Assembly (NCBI GenBank): GCA_017979445.1
Contig: CM030707.1
Span: 17,435,086 to 17,499,085 of the forward strand
Direction of reading: 5' to 3'
Source of the DNA: Akebia trifoliata
Taxonomy: Eukaryota > Streptophyta > Magnoliopsida > Ranunculales > Lardizabalaceae
DNA length: 64,000 nucleotides
In this document: piece by piece, positions 9,782-23,400 of the stretch
Layout: every line of letters begins with the position of its first letter
How positions within the stretch are numbered: the stretch's first letter is position 1
The notes under the pieces: model-generated
What the model saw: the letters and a program-made list of their open reading frames with translations, nothing else
Database searches by the model: none
What the model was told of the DNA's origin: nothing
Position numbers and translations under genes: made by a program

Positions 9782-12700
9782 ATGGCTACGGTTCTCTCTC
9801 GTATCCCAAATCCCTTATCTGTTACATCTCAAATCCCAAAACATCGCCAAAATGGAGACAAAAGCACCAAATTTAATTCATTTTCTCCGTTTAAACTACT
9901 ACCTCCAATCTCTACTTCTATTACAACAACAACAACAACTAATTACTCGGAGAATTTTAGTTGGAAGGATTGGAGGAGACGAGGAAGATCGAGCGTTGTT
10001 GTTTGCAGGACATCTGGAACTCAATCCAAAGACGTTGTATCAGATGCTGGACAGGATCGTCTTTTGAAGGTCAATTAATTTATTTTTTTGTTTCTTTCTT
10101 GATTCTATATAATTTTACAAAATTTTGTTACAATTATTCTTAATTAATACTTTTTTTTTTTACTTCATTGTTCTGTAATTTATGACATAAAAATATGTTT
10201 TTTAGTCATTTTGATGTTTGATGTATGAAGTTTTACGTAAGTTGGTGTTTTTACGTATTGGTCTATCATATGCTGTACGGTATCGTTTTTTGAAGGTCAA
10301 TTAATTGAATTTTTTTTTAAAATTATTTCTTTCTTGATAATTTTACCAAAATTTGTTACAATTAGTCATAATTAATGCTTTATTACTCGTTCGTTTTGTA
10401 ATCTGTGATAAAAGTATCTTTTTCAGTCGTTTTGATGTATGAAGTTTTACATAAGTTGGTGTCTTTATGTATCAGATACTGGGCAGGATGTCTTTTGAAG
10501 TTCAATTAAATGGTTTCTTCTTCTTTATTTATTGATAATTTTATCAAATTTTGTTACAATTAGTTTTAATTAATGCTCTTTTACTTGATTGTTCTGTAAT
10601 TTATGGCATAAAAATATAATTTTTAGTCAATTTGATGTATGAAGTTTCACATAAGTTGGTTTCTTTACATATCAGATGCTGGGCAGGATCATCTTTTGAG
10701 GGTCAATTAATTGATTTTTTTCTTTCTTGATAATTTTACCAAATTTTGTTACAATTAGTTTTAATTAATGCTTTTTTACTGGATTGTTCTGTAATCTATG
10801 ACATAAAAATGTATTTTTTAGTCATTTTGATGCATGAAGTTTTACATAAGTCGGTGTCTTTATGCCAGGTTCCCATCGTGAATATCAGAAATTTCTGTAT
10901 TATTGCTCATATTGACCATGGGAAGTCAACTTTAGCAGATAAGTTGTTACAGATGACTGGTACTGTACATAAGAGGGAAATGAAGGAGCAATTTTTGGAT
11001 AACATGGATCTAGAGAGAGAAAGAGGTATCACAATCAAACTACAGGTTTGTATTTGTTATGTTCATCTGTATATTTTATTGGGTTCAGTCCACATGGTAT
11101 TCATTTTTTTTTTTTTTTCCAAATATGGATGAAAATGTATGCTTTAGATATTTTGGTGAAGTTCTCATAATAGTTTTTGCCTCCTCTAGTTTCACTCATG
11201 GAGAACAGTTTACAAGTAATACACATAAAGATTGGAAAGTGCTAAGTTACCTTGTTTTTCTCTTTTCCTTTGCTGGTTTGAAAATAATACATTTAAAGAT
11301 TAGAAAAAAAATTGTTTTTGAAGGTTTTGTATGGATTAGTTGGCTAAATATGCTTTAGTTTGGATTTTTTTTTTCTCAATTATGACGGCAGTTAGCAATT
11401 TCCCTTAGAAGAATCAAAGTAAAAAAAAAAAAAAAAAGGGAGAGGAAAGGTATGTTTATCTCAACAAGCTCAAGGATCTGCCATCATGTGGAAAAGTTGA
11501 CAATGGCCCTAATTGTTGTGGCTAGCCTTTTAGGCACTGACATTGGTTGGACTTGTTGACACTAATTAGGATAACATCTTGCCTTGCTAGAGTGATGACT
11601 TTTTGGTACCCACCTAATTGATGACCACTCCACCTTTTGAGGGAGGGAAAGCGTTTCAATAGGAGCCCTACTTCCTTCAGTCGCAAACCCATTTCTGAGT
11701 CACCGGGCGGAGCGCACCTTTGGTACTTCAGTAGGGCGAGCTGTTTGATAGTGACTTCTTTCTTAGGGTAGGGCGACGAAAGGCTACTTCAATCTAGGAA
11801 ACTGCAAACGGAGGCCCTGACGGAACTACACTAGAAAAAAGTAGGCTGACAAGCCGGCACATCAATAGCCATGCTTACGTTAAGGCGTCATGGAAGGGGA
11901 ATCGTGTACTTTTCCTAGCCCTCGTCGAATTGGGCACCAATTAGGAAGTTGCATATTAAACTCATTGACACCTTGTGTGGTGTCTTAGAGCTATTCCATG
12001 TTCATCCATTAGGCATATTGTAGATGACCCACATGGCTTCATGAGGCTATGATGCATGGCACCACTGTGGCCTTCCTTTGTCAACTGGATGGACCTATTC
12101 ATGCGTCATCCGTAAAGAACAAGATCCCATAAGGGGAACAAATTGTAGAACACGAACCATAAATCTAATATCAATGCATGCATTATGGAGGCTAATTTGG
12201 TTCATGGTCGTTATGTAAAGATGATCACTAATTTAGAGATATATAGGGGTTATGTTGTTCATGCCCTGGTAAATTTATCTGTATGCTTCGATGGATGCTA
12301 CTTTGGCCTCGTAATAACTAAAGCTAGAAAATAATCATGTAGAAATAAATTGATGCTAGGTGGTGAGGACGTGACCGGTTTTGGCTAGAGACATAAAACT
12401 TTCCTTTTTCAATGAATTATGCATTTTGATATGACATGTTTTTCTTATTTGGGTGGGGTAATTCCTATTTTCCTGGTCATTCTATATTATGAAAATTTCT
12501 GACTATAATCCTATTTTCCCATGTTTCAACATAGCAATTAATAATCATACAAGCAGTTTTTTAATCAGTAACTCTAGCATTAATTTTTTGTCTTGACCTT
12601 TGTTGTAGGCAGCTCGAATGCGATATGTATTTGAAAACGAGCCATATTGCCTAAATCTAATTGATACTCCAGGGCATGTTGACTTCTCATATGAGGTATA

Positions 12701-15700
12701 TGATTTGCTTATCTAAGTATCAAATTTAACATTGAAACTATAAATGAACTCTTGATTCTTTTTTTGATCGTTAAAAGCAATTTGTATTAAAAGTGGTCGA
12801 GGTGACCATTAAATAGTACAAGAGGAAGGAGACCCGACCAAAAAACAAAAAACCCAGCGCCTACTGTTATAAACTACACACCCAGTTGAAGGGTTGTTGG
12901 GCATATAGATGGGATCATGGTTTAAAAATTTGATTTGTTTCATAATGTTTTGGATTTTTGACCTGTTGAGGCGAAACTACATAGAAATCGGAACATTCCA
13001 TGTTTCGATTCCTCTCTTTAAATTTTTTTTTTTCTTCTGATTTACTGATCTTTGGGGAAAGAGATATGCGAGAGAAATATTAAGCAAAGCCCTGCGAGAG
13101 GAGAGATTTGCGTGAGAGAGAGGGAGTACCTGCGTGTGCTGTGCTGCCTCTTTCATCTTTTAAACCCCTTTACAATTTTTGAACTTGCCTTTACAAGTTA
13201 AATAAAATGCCCTTGACCTTGGTCTTCTCTAGATGACTGGGTTATTTAGACCGGTCCTCATATTTTGATAAATATTTGATATAACCGTGTTTCAAACTGT
13301 TGAAATACCCCTCTAACCATGGCATTCTGAGAAAGAATTTTTTTACGAAACATTGGATTGAAACAAAATTTTAAACCATGGATGGGATTGCTTTTTTCCT
13401 AATAGATATAATATTTTATTGAAAAAGAAAGAAAAGAGGAGACTGTGAAGACCTCGCTACAGCAGGAAACAAAAAAGAGCACAAAAAACCTCACATTCTC
13501 TATACAAATAGAAGGCTATCTATCTAAATAGAAAAACTTGAAAAAACAGCTCCCCCTGAACTCCTGAAAAACTTTGCTCCAAAAAAATATAAGACCCATA
13601 CATGCAATTGATGGGAGTGTTACTAGTTTGCATCCTGCAATTGCTGACTTGATTCTTTTCTCTATCGACTTATCTAGTTTTGTTGATGATGCCTATGATG
13701 CCTAGGTAGGGATATTGATAGGAGACATTGCAATGTGACTTCGCATTCTTCAAAACCTGAGATATGGATACATGTACCATTTCCTAATACCTATGACAGA
13801 GAGACTTTCAGATATAATGTTATACATGGTAAAACATAATGCATATGTGCATAAATATAAAATGATCTTCAAGTAATTTCTATAAATAGTTTATGTTATA
13901 CTACTTAAATTAATACTGCTGGAATATTTTTTTAATATTGATTTTAAAATAATATTCGTACTAAAAAATTAAAAAGATTTCGATCAAGCTTGGGATAGAT
14001 GCATGCAAACTCTTGAAAATGGATGCTTCAACATGACAATTGTTATGTTAAAGGCTTCAAGAGCATGTGTGGACAAGTCTGTCTCCTATCTTTGCTCCAC
14101 GCGCAATAACCAAGTTGAAATCACCAGTAACCATCCTTGGGGCATTGATATGGCGAAAGTCACAAATCTTTTGGGTGTTTTACTGCATTGTATATCTGGG
14201 GATTTGTTGGGAAGTGCACAAATATTTGACTTCAAAAAATCTACTACTTAATCATGTATTTTTTGGACTGTTATTTTTTGGCGTATTTTTTTTTTAACCA
14301 TTATTATATTTTATTTCATGTCATGCTAACTTGATTAGAACACTGTAATAAGTTGTTGGCCAATTTTTTTTTTAATGTTATTATTAACACAAATCCATCT
14401 TAGTTTTCTCACAATACTTATTTTTGAAATACTTGAATATTTACAATCCTACTGATAACATTTTTTAGATCACCTTTTCGTCTTACTATTCCATTGGGTG
14501 ACTAGGTTTCCCGTTCTCTTGCTGCTTGTGAGGGTGCTCTCCTTGTTGTAGATGCTTCCCAGGTGTGTTTTTTTCTTCATACTTTGTTAGTTATCCAGTT
14601 TGAGCAACTTCACTTATTACCGGCACCACTCTCGTTAGGCTTATAATTTTATTTATTATGTTACTGTTGATCTAAGTTAGATTCAATGGTGGATTTATAT
14701 ATTGTTAGAAAGTTGTTATTTCTATTCTAACACGATCTGCATTTCTTTATATATGAGAGTCTTTAGTTGTTGGTACTGTACCTAGTTACCTTATGCTGCA
14801 GGGGGTGGAAGCGCAAACACTGGCTAATGTTTATCTGGCTTTGGAAAACAACCTAGAAATCATCCCTGTAAGAGCATCTTTTAGGCTTCTTTTTGTCCAT
14901 TATATAGATATCTCTTACTACTTTCTTTGTTAGCATCCTCTGAGTTTGCTATCCTTATATAGAATGTTCTTAACCCAACAATTCCATGGTTGTACTTATT
15001 ATTTGTCTGATTCGCCCATATAACTGACACAAGACCTAATAAAAGTACTGAACCAGTCATGTTCCTTCTGACTGGGAATATGGCTTAAAGATAAGAGTTG
15101 AAGGGGGGAATAGGATTTTTCTTTTGTATGATGGGGGTTCTGGATCCGTAGGCCCGACTAGCAGGGGCGAGGTAACTGGCCTCTTAGAGTACCATCTCTC
15201 GCCCAAATCCCCCGGGTACATGCAATACCCCACAAACCACACATACCAGGGAATAGGAGTAATGCTGCTGACCCCTATATTTGGATAGATGATGATGGTT
15301 ATACTTGCAATGTTAAATTTCATAATATATTGCATTTTTTTTTTAAGTACACATTTCATTACCAAACATGAAAACAGGGATACGACCCTCCTCCTAGAAC
15401 AAGAAAAATTACAACCAAGAAACTATGGAAACAAACAAAACACTGCCTGGCTTCGACAATATTGTTTCTAGACCTGGGATCCAAACCCTTCCTTTGCTCA
15501 TACTTAACAAAATAAAAGTAAAATATCAGTTTTTCTAAAAACACGGTCATCAAAAAACAGCCCTTTGCATTCTAGAGGGCATTGACCACTTGAACAAAAG
15601 AGCTTTAATACTAAGAATAATCACTTGGAGATACCCATCTCTTTCTTCAAAAACCCTCTAATTTGTTTCTCTCTCCAAAGACCCCATTGCATCTCCAGGG

Positions 15701-17433
15701 TAAACGACCTTGAGGGGAAAAGCAGAGATTGGATCAACGTCAAAAAGCATCCATCATTGGAGCCGAAAAGCCTGGTCATTCTTTTCTGTTTGTAGATAGC
15801 AAAGTGATAGGACGGCTGTTGCATTAGTAACTCACCAGAAACCTTTTCCTCTCTCTCTCAAATCTCAGTAGCCATATGGCACACAGTGGTGCATTCTTTT
15901 AAGTCTAGTGCACAAAATTGTGGGTGAGATGTAAACATCCTTTTCTACAGATCTGATCCTTAGTCTATTCAATTTTTATGAAGAGAAAGATAGGCATGTG
16001 AGGGTTTCATTTCATGCCACGTGGCTTGTCACCCCTTGTCTCGAGTTTCTGACATTTCACTTTCTGTTCTGCCTTGTCAAACATTGGTTCTTATTTCTTA
16101 CTTTGTGGTCAATTCTCCTTTACAGAATTACCCAAGAACGACTTCTGATGTATTGTGTTGCAATATGTACAATTGATATTAGTGGCTTATAATGAAACTC
16201 TATTCTAGGATTCTGCAGAAAATGTTCTAGTTTTCCTTTTGTATTGTAATTATACTGTGACATTTATATTTATCAAAGAAAATAGAATAAAGGTATTGAA
16301 TATTATTGCAAAGGACTGTTGAGACATCATTTCACAGGCTTTTCTTTCATGCCAACTCTAAGCATATTCTTTAAGAGGTTTTGCACCATTATTTAGTACT
16401 ATATCATCTCCAGTAGTCACATTACCCGTTCTATGTCTGTTGTATCACATGATAACTCTTTTCTCCCTTTTATGAAAAAGCTTATTTCTATTTACTTCTA
16501 ACTCAAATTTTAGTTACTAAAATACCTGTATATTTAAAGTTTATGTTCATAAATTAAGAGCTCATCTTCTATACAGGTACTGAACAAAATTGATCTTCCA
16601 GGTGCTGAACCGAGTCGTGTCGCTCAAGAGATTGAAGAGGTTGGTGTAGGACAGTTATTATGAGTGATAACCGATTGTGTAGTTTATGTTGATCTCCGTT
16701 TTGTTAATTGAGAAAATGGATGCTGGTTATTGGTAAAAGCTAATGCAAATAGTTCAAGCTTTCCCTTGAAGAAAGTTAAGCTTACAATATGGTTATTGGG
16801 AAATCGCTTCCTATTGAATTCCCACTTTGTTTTTCTTAAATTATTGAGCTGGTGAGACATGGCCTCACTAGACTCAACAAATACAACTCTATTGAAACAT
16901 AGATACCTGTTTGACATGCCCTCCCATCTGAAAGCAAAGTCCTATAGGTTGCTTCTAATATCTGTAATGAACAACGACTATGGATATAACAAGGTGTTTA
17001 TCTTCAACACGATATTGTTCGAGTTGCCCGTTCTTACATCCAAATATTCGGTTGCTCTTTCTTACATCCAAAGTTCCATTCTATTCCATTTCATTTTGTT
17101 GGTCAAAACTTCTCATTTTCTTGACATAGGAAATGATGTAAGATAAAAAATACATGTATTTCCATGAAGTGATGTAGGATGAAGTAAACTTCCTAATATG
17201 ATGACGTGAGATCAAAAAATTAATTGTTGGAATAATAAGTAAGAATATTATGATCTGAAACTACCACAACTTTAAAAACACCTAGCAAATGGTCAGTGAA
17301 TAGTTCTAGGTCCCGCAAAATTTTGCAATGCTATTCCCCGATATTATCCTAAATGAAGTTAGAACTTCGATTAGGGTATCAATCTAGTATCAAGGGGAAA
17401 AACCTAATCAAGGGTTTCAAGGATGATCAAGGT

Positions 17434-17485
<52 letters not shown>

Positions 17486-20400
17486 AGTTATCTTGGACAA
17501 CAAGGTACATTTTGTTATCTCTAAGAAAAAATTCCAGCAAAATTTGCAATTAAAGTAAGAGAAATAATGTGTAGGATTGATGTACTAGGAGCTTAAGTTT
17601 ATGAATTGATATTAAGGTAGGTTTTAAAAGGTTTTAGGAGGGCTGCTGGACAGGGGTTTTGGGATGATTCTTATTACTGGTAAAAATCAAGATAAACTAG
17701 GATTAGGGTTGATTTAGGGTTAGAATTTCAATTTCACAATACATAAGTAAAGCCCTCTAAACATAAAAATGGCCCAATACTAATAAAACACCCCCCCTAA
17801 AAAAACTCTTCTAAACGTCACTAAGAAGATGAAATACTAATGCTACAAAAAATATCCATCCAAAGTGCAAATGGTCTCCTTCTTTGGCAAACTTTGTATG
17901 GCTTCACTATCTCCTCATCATTAAGCCAAGGGTATTTTGTACTAAAAAATGTTCATCATCAGCAACAAAGCTTTATCCCAACATTTGGGGTCAGTTGAAT
18001 GCATCCCATTTCTCCATTCCATTCTATCCAGGAACACATCTTCAATTATGTAACAAATTTATAACTTGTAAAATTCATAATCAAATAAAGCAAACTTTTG
18101 TGAATTTTATATATGCATCAAATGCAATATTTTTGTTTTTTGAAAATCCGATAGAATGAAATGAGATTCTAACCTTGTCGGCAATTTTTTTTTTCCAATC
18201 CAAATGATCCAACACAAAACAAAAAGAGAGAAGCTTAATTCTTCTTTCTTTTTTTGATAGGTAGAAGCTTAATCTTTTTTGAGGGAAAGCCTTCGAGCAC
18301 CCGTTCTTCTATCATCTAACAAACATTGTTGGGGATTGTCCAACTCATTATAAACAACTATAAGAAGAACACAACCGACCTTCTGTTGAGAATGGATAAA
18401 GAAGTAAATATTTGAGAAAAATCTTGTAAAAAAACTTGCACATCACCTACATATTGGGATGGCAGAATCCCTACTGATCAAATGATTCATCGTAAGAATC
18501 CTATCCAACATAGTATTCCACACAGAAAATCCACCTTGGAAATGGGGGACCCCCCACTACTTTCGTTGGAAAGGATGAATGGCCCATTCTCATGAAAAGA
18601 TCTAATTGCAAAGTTACTATTTGAGCTCCATTTCCAAATTCTCTTATCTATTTAAGGGGTTGGAGGGATTCCTCACTAACTTCATTTAGAAGGAAAGCCT
18701 GACATTCGTTGATTTGCTTCTAATGCCAAAGTTCCAAGAAATGTTAGCTTGATCTCTTATTGCACACTAACTGTTGGGGGATCCTTAGTGGTTGGATGAT
18801 GTTTTGATGGAAGGGAAATCCAGATACAACATGTTGCCACACCAATGCCCTTTTGAATTCTCACTAAAGCATTTGAGCCGCTTTAAACTACATGCCACTA
18901 CAAAAAATGCCTCGAGACTTGGAAATTCTTTACCAGATGCCAGTCGCATTAGAAGATCTAGGAGTAGTGGGTAACACCTATTATTACTTCTTTTGAACTT
19001 GCTTTCAATCACCCTTTTCCACAAACTTCCCTTTTCTTCCCCATACTATACAACTAGTTTCTCTTAAGAACTATGTTCATGCCCCTGAAATGCATCAACC
19101 CACCCCCCTCCCCTTCCTTTCCTCTCAAATTTAGGCAAATACTCTCTCTTCCAATTCACTGGGAGAATCTTTTGAGTGTTCTCCCTGTCATCTGATAAGA
19201 AGTCTTTGATTATTCCAATCAATGATTTAATAGGCAAGAGAGTTAGTGGGATGAGCTACTTTTGTGACTTGTACTTGAGACTTCTTCTGGTAAAGGACTC
19301 CAAATAAGCCATTTTCCCTCAGAGTGACAACTCGACTGTGTAGCATCCTATCTTCAGAAGGAACCTACTAGAGAGGGGGATTGTGGAATGGGTTCCTCTT
19401 CTCTGTTAGTTTGGACTTGCCCATCAACCCTGAATAAGAAGATAAGAAGGTTTTGTTTAGAGGTTGCAAAGGATATATTTTTTTTAAGGCCATTTTATTC
19501 TAGATTGGTGGAGGATAAAGGGAATTTTCTCTGGGGGGCTTGCATTTAAAGAAAACCAATTCCCTCCAGAGTGGAGATAATTATATGAGTTCTACTGATG
19601 GACAAAATTCTCTAGTAGATCACCTTAATCACTGAAGGATGTTCACTCTTAACCATTGTATAATGTGCAATGCAAATGAGGATTATGCCACCTATTTATT
19701 CATTGTGGGGTTGCATGGAATGTTTGAAGTTTTATCTTCTCTTTGTTCAGCATCTCTATAGTTATTTCAAAAAAGGGGGGGTGGGGGGAGATCTTCGCTT
19801 CTTGGCCAAAAGGTCCATTTGGTTAGAAAGGTAAAAGCTTTAGATGTTTGTGCCATTTGCCATTTCTGGGTGCTATGTAATGAGAGAAACAAGTGAGTAT
19901 TTGAAGACAAAATCAACTTGGTACAAGAGGTGCATGTCCAAAAAATACGTTTCCTAAAAAAATTGGATAAGGTACCCCCTTCATTGGCCTTGAATTCCTT
20001 ATCACCCCATCATCCCACTCAACACTTCAGCCACCAGAATGAAAAAAATGCAAATAGAGGATCCCATTTCCTCAAATTTTTGCAGCTTTTGGAAAAACTA
20101 GCGAAGGACCTGTTGACCAGGATTGGGAAAGGGTCCATCGACATGCACATCCTGATTCGTGTTCACTACTTGAGACTGAAACTTATTTTTTCTAGCATAT
20201 AATCCAAGAATCTTCAGTTAACATGGTCTGCCTTCATGGCTATTTTGCAATGAATGCTTGGGTTGCTTCCACGGGTCCCAGAGTCAATACAACCATTGTA
20301 TCATTGGCTGCAAGAACTCCATCAATCAAGAATTTGATTGCCTTCAAAGGACCCCTATGATGGAGATATAACCAAAGCCAAGCCGACATCTCCATTTTGG

Positions 20401-23400
20401 AAGCTAATCCATTATTCTTCAAGAAGGTTAAGCATCCAACTGAAAAGAAAAGAAAGAAACAAGTTTGCTATTTATTTTCTTTTTATCGAACCAAGAAATT
20501 ATAGTTCATGGGTTTTGAAAAGTTGGTATTTTTTTTGCCTTCATTTCTCACATTGTTGTTTTCATTTGTTTGAAGTAAAAAACATGTAGAGTGCTAGAAA
20601 GGTTTTTATTTTCCAAACAATTTGTGCATTAACACATAATTGTTATTTGTAGATTATTGGATTGGATTGCAGTGATGCGATTTACTGCTCAGCTAAGGTT
20701 AGAACATAATGGATTCAGTATTTTGTATAAATACATAGTATTGTTTTCTGTAAGAACTATAATCCATTTCTTTCTACATTGAGATTAGGGAGTCTTGTAT
20801 TATCTTTTCTGTGTTTCTTTTTTCTTTTGTAGGAGGGAATAGGTATAACTGAAATCCTTAATGCCATTGTTAAAAGGATTCCACCACCCCAAGATACAGC
20901 TGGAAATCCTCTGAGGGCTCTTATTTTTGATAGGTATCTACGATAGCTTTCTGCTGGACACTTTTTCCATGCTGATACAGTCTGTTTTGTTTTGTTGTAA
21001 TGTTTCAGTTTCACATTTTCTCTATTTTAATTATTTATATTATTGTTTTGTAAATTATCTTCTTATTCCATCTTAGGCACCAGTGTGTTTATCGTTACAT
21101 TCTCTCTTAATTAATATATTATGTTTGACAAAATAGTATAAATTGTAAAATTTCTGTGACTTCAATAGGTTTCGCATTCAACCTTTTTATTTGTAATATT
21201 CAATTTTCCTAAGAAAGAAAAAAGGGAGTAGAATGTCAGCCATTCATTTTCCCCTTAAAAGATTCTTCCTTTGAAGATTGCAGTTGGTCTCTTCTGCAAT
21301 TTTGTAAGTTTATTTGACGGGTAGTGATGGACTGGGCATTCATTTTGAAATACTTGCAAGGTACGAAGGTGGGTCATTTTGTTGACAACTGGGAGCCTTC
21401 CATATTTGGTGAATTTAAGTAGTCATGTGCCACTTAACCTTGCATTTTTTTTTTCTACTTTTTAGTTGGAATTTTGTTCCTTCAACTGGTACCACTTTTT
21501 TATACTCACATAAATTTATTGTGCTGTTTTTACTGAGAAATAAATAAAATTTTATTAGAGAAGCTTAGCCAGTTGAGGTGGCCAGCCAAGCCGCAAACCA
21601 ACATACAAAGTCTAATCGCTAGCAATACAACAAACCCAATCCCATCTACCTACAAAGTCCTCAAAGAATACACCATTCAACTCCTTAAACACCTTTTCAA
21701 TAAAACAAAAGACTCGAGATAGAGAATGTAATGTCGGCACGTGATGTTCAACTCCTTCAAATACACGACTATTTCTCCCCTTCCATATCCCCCAATAGAC
21801 TGCAAAAGGTGTGAGACTCCAAAGTAAATTTTTGACACCCAAAAACGCGAAGCCATACGATATCCAAGATTCAAATAAAGCAGGTACAATAAGGGGGAAG
21901 CAACCTCATACCCCAAATAGTGCCATAAAATGTGACCGAATCTCTTTCACAATTCGACAATGCAAGAGTAGATGGTTGATCGACTCGCCATTTCACACAA
22001 AGTTAGTGGTACAGAAACCTCTAAGAATAAGTTGATCTATGGTGAACATCTTTCCTAGGGATGCGTAGCAAATAAAAAATGATAACTTAGATGGAATCTT
22101 TGACCCTCAAATTGTCAACGCTGGGTTTACTTCATCATTCCTTACGAGGGACTTTTAGAAGGACTTCGCCGAGAACAACTCATCACTCTTTCCACTCTAA
22201 CACCTCTCACCACCGACTTCACATAGCGTAACAGAATCAATATGACCAAGCAATCTGGCCACATCTTCCACTTCCCAATCATTAAATGACTTATGAAAGT
22301 GCAAATCCCACGATGAAGAACTATTTGACCCAGACTTAAAGCTGGAAATAGGAAAACGTTTCATGTCAGATAGCGTATACAAAGTCAGAAACTCCATCAA
22401 AAGGCCATGTATACACCAGCTGTCCTCCCAAAATCTCACCCTATTCTCCTTCCCAATCTTAAATCGAACCCTCACATAGAACAAAGGGAGAGCCTTCAAA
22501 ATCCCTTTCCACGTTCTGCAACCATGTGCATTTCGAACCAAACTAATCAACTCCTAACTTTGCTGCAATGACCTGCCCCCAAAAATTGTCTACTTCAATC
22601 CCAAACCGCATACCACTTTCCTAGGAGCGTTGAATTCAGCAACCCCAGACCCCCTTGATTCTTAGCCAAGCAAATGCATTTCCAGCTAACCAGGTTATAT
22701 TTCCTCTTCCCCTCATTATAATACCACAGAAAATCACGGAACAATTGTCAAATCTCATCTTTACACACCTTGGAATCGAGAATTGAGATAATAAATAAAC
22801 GGGAATAGATGCTAAAACACTCTTGATTAAGATTAGCTTACCTCCTTTCAATAAATAGTTTGCCTGCCATGTCAAAAGCCTCCTACCGACCCTTTCCACA
22901 ACAGGATCCCACACTGCCACACTCATGTAGGGGGCACCCAACCGTAACCCAAAATAAATGGAAGGAAAATTTCCCACCTGACAGTTTATGTTGGCAATTT
23001 TTACTAAAGAAATCAATCAGAACATTCTGGGAAAATAGAATGGACCTTTTGGTTTCTCTTTGTATTACAGCACTCTTGATGTATCTCTTTATCAACCGTG
23101 GATAACAAGTTAATCCATCTATATGCAATCATAAACTTGCTCTAGAATGTGTACATTCCTTTAAAGTTTCCATACAACATTGTCATGTTCGGGTCTCTTT
23201 GATCTGTTTTTCTCCTTTCTTATCTGAACCACACTTTTCTTTACTGTTTCCTGTCTTTGTTTATAGCTTGCTACTCTTTTGCAGTTACTATGACCCATAC
23301 AGGGGTGTTATTGTATATTTTCGTGTCATTGATGGGGCTATAAAGAAAGGTGACAGGATATATTTTATGGCTAGCGGGAAGGTAAAATGCTTTTCTTCAG

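Larger units (their letters stand above)
16640..20652 (+). other. LepA intron 6
   Basis: Four kilobases. It holds the AT microsatellite at 17438-17483, an antisense short SINE-type tail at 17952-18000, and a sense LINE remnant at about 19500-19915. The parts between 16640 and 17400 and between 18240 and 19450 are AT-rich without recognised content; the latter may be further decayed LINE sequence. Confidence 0.6.
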
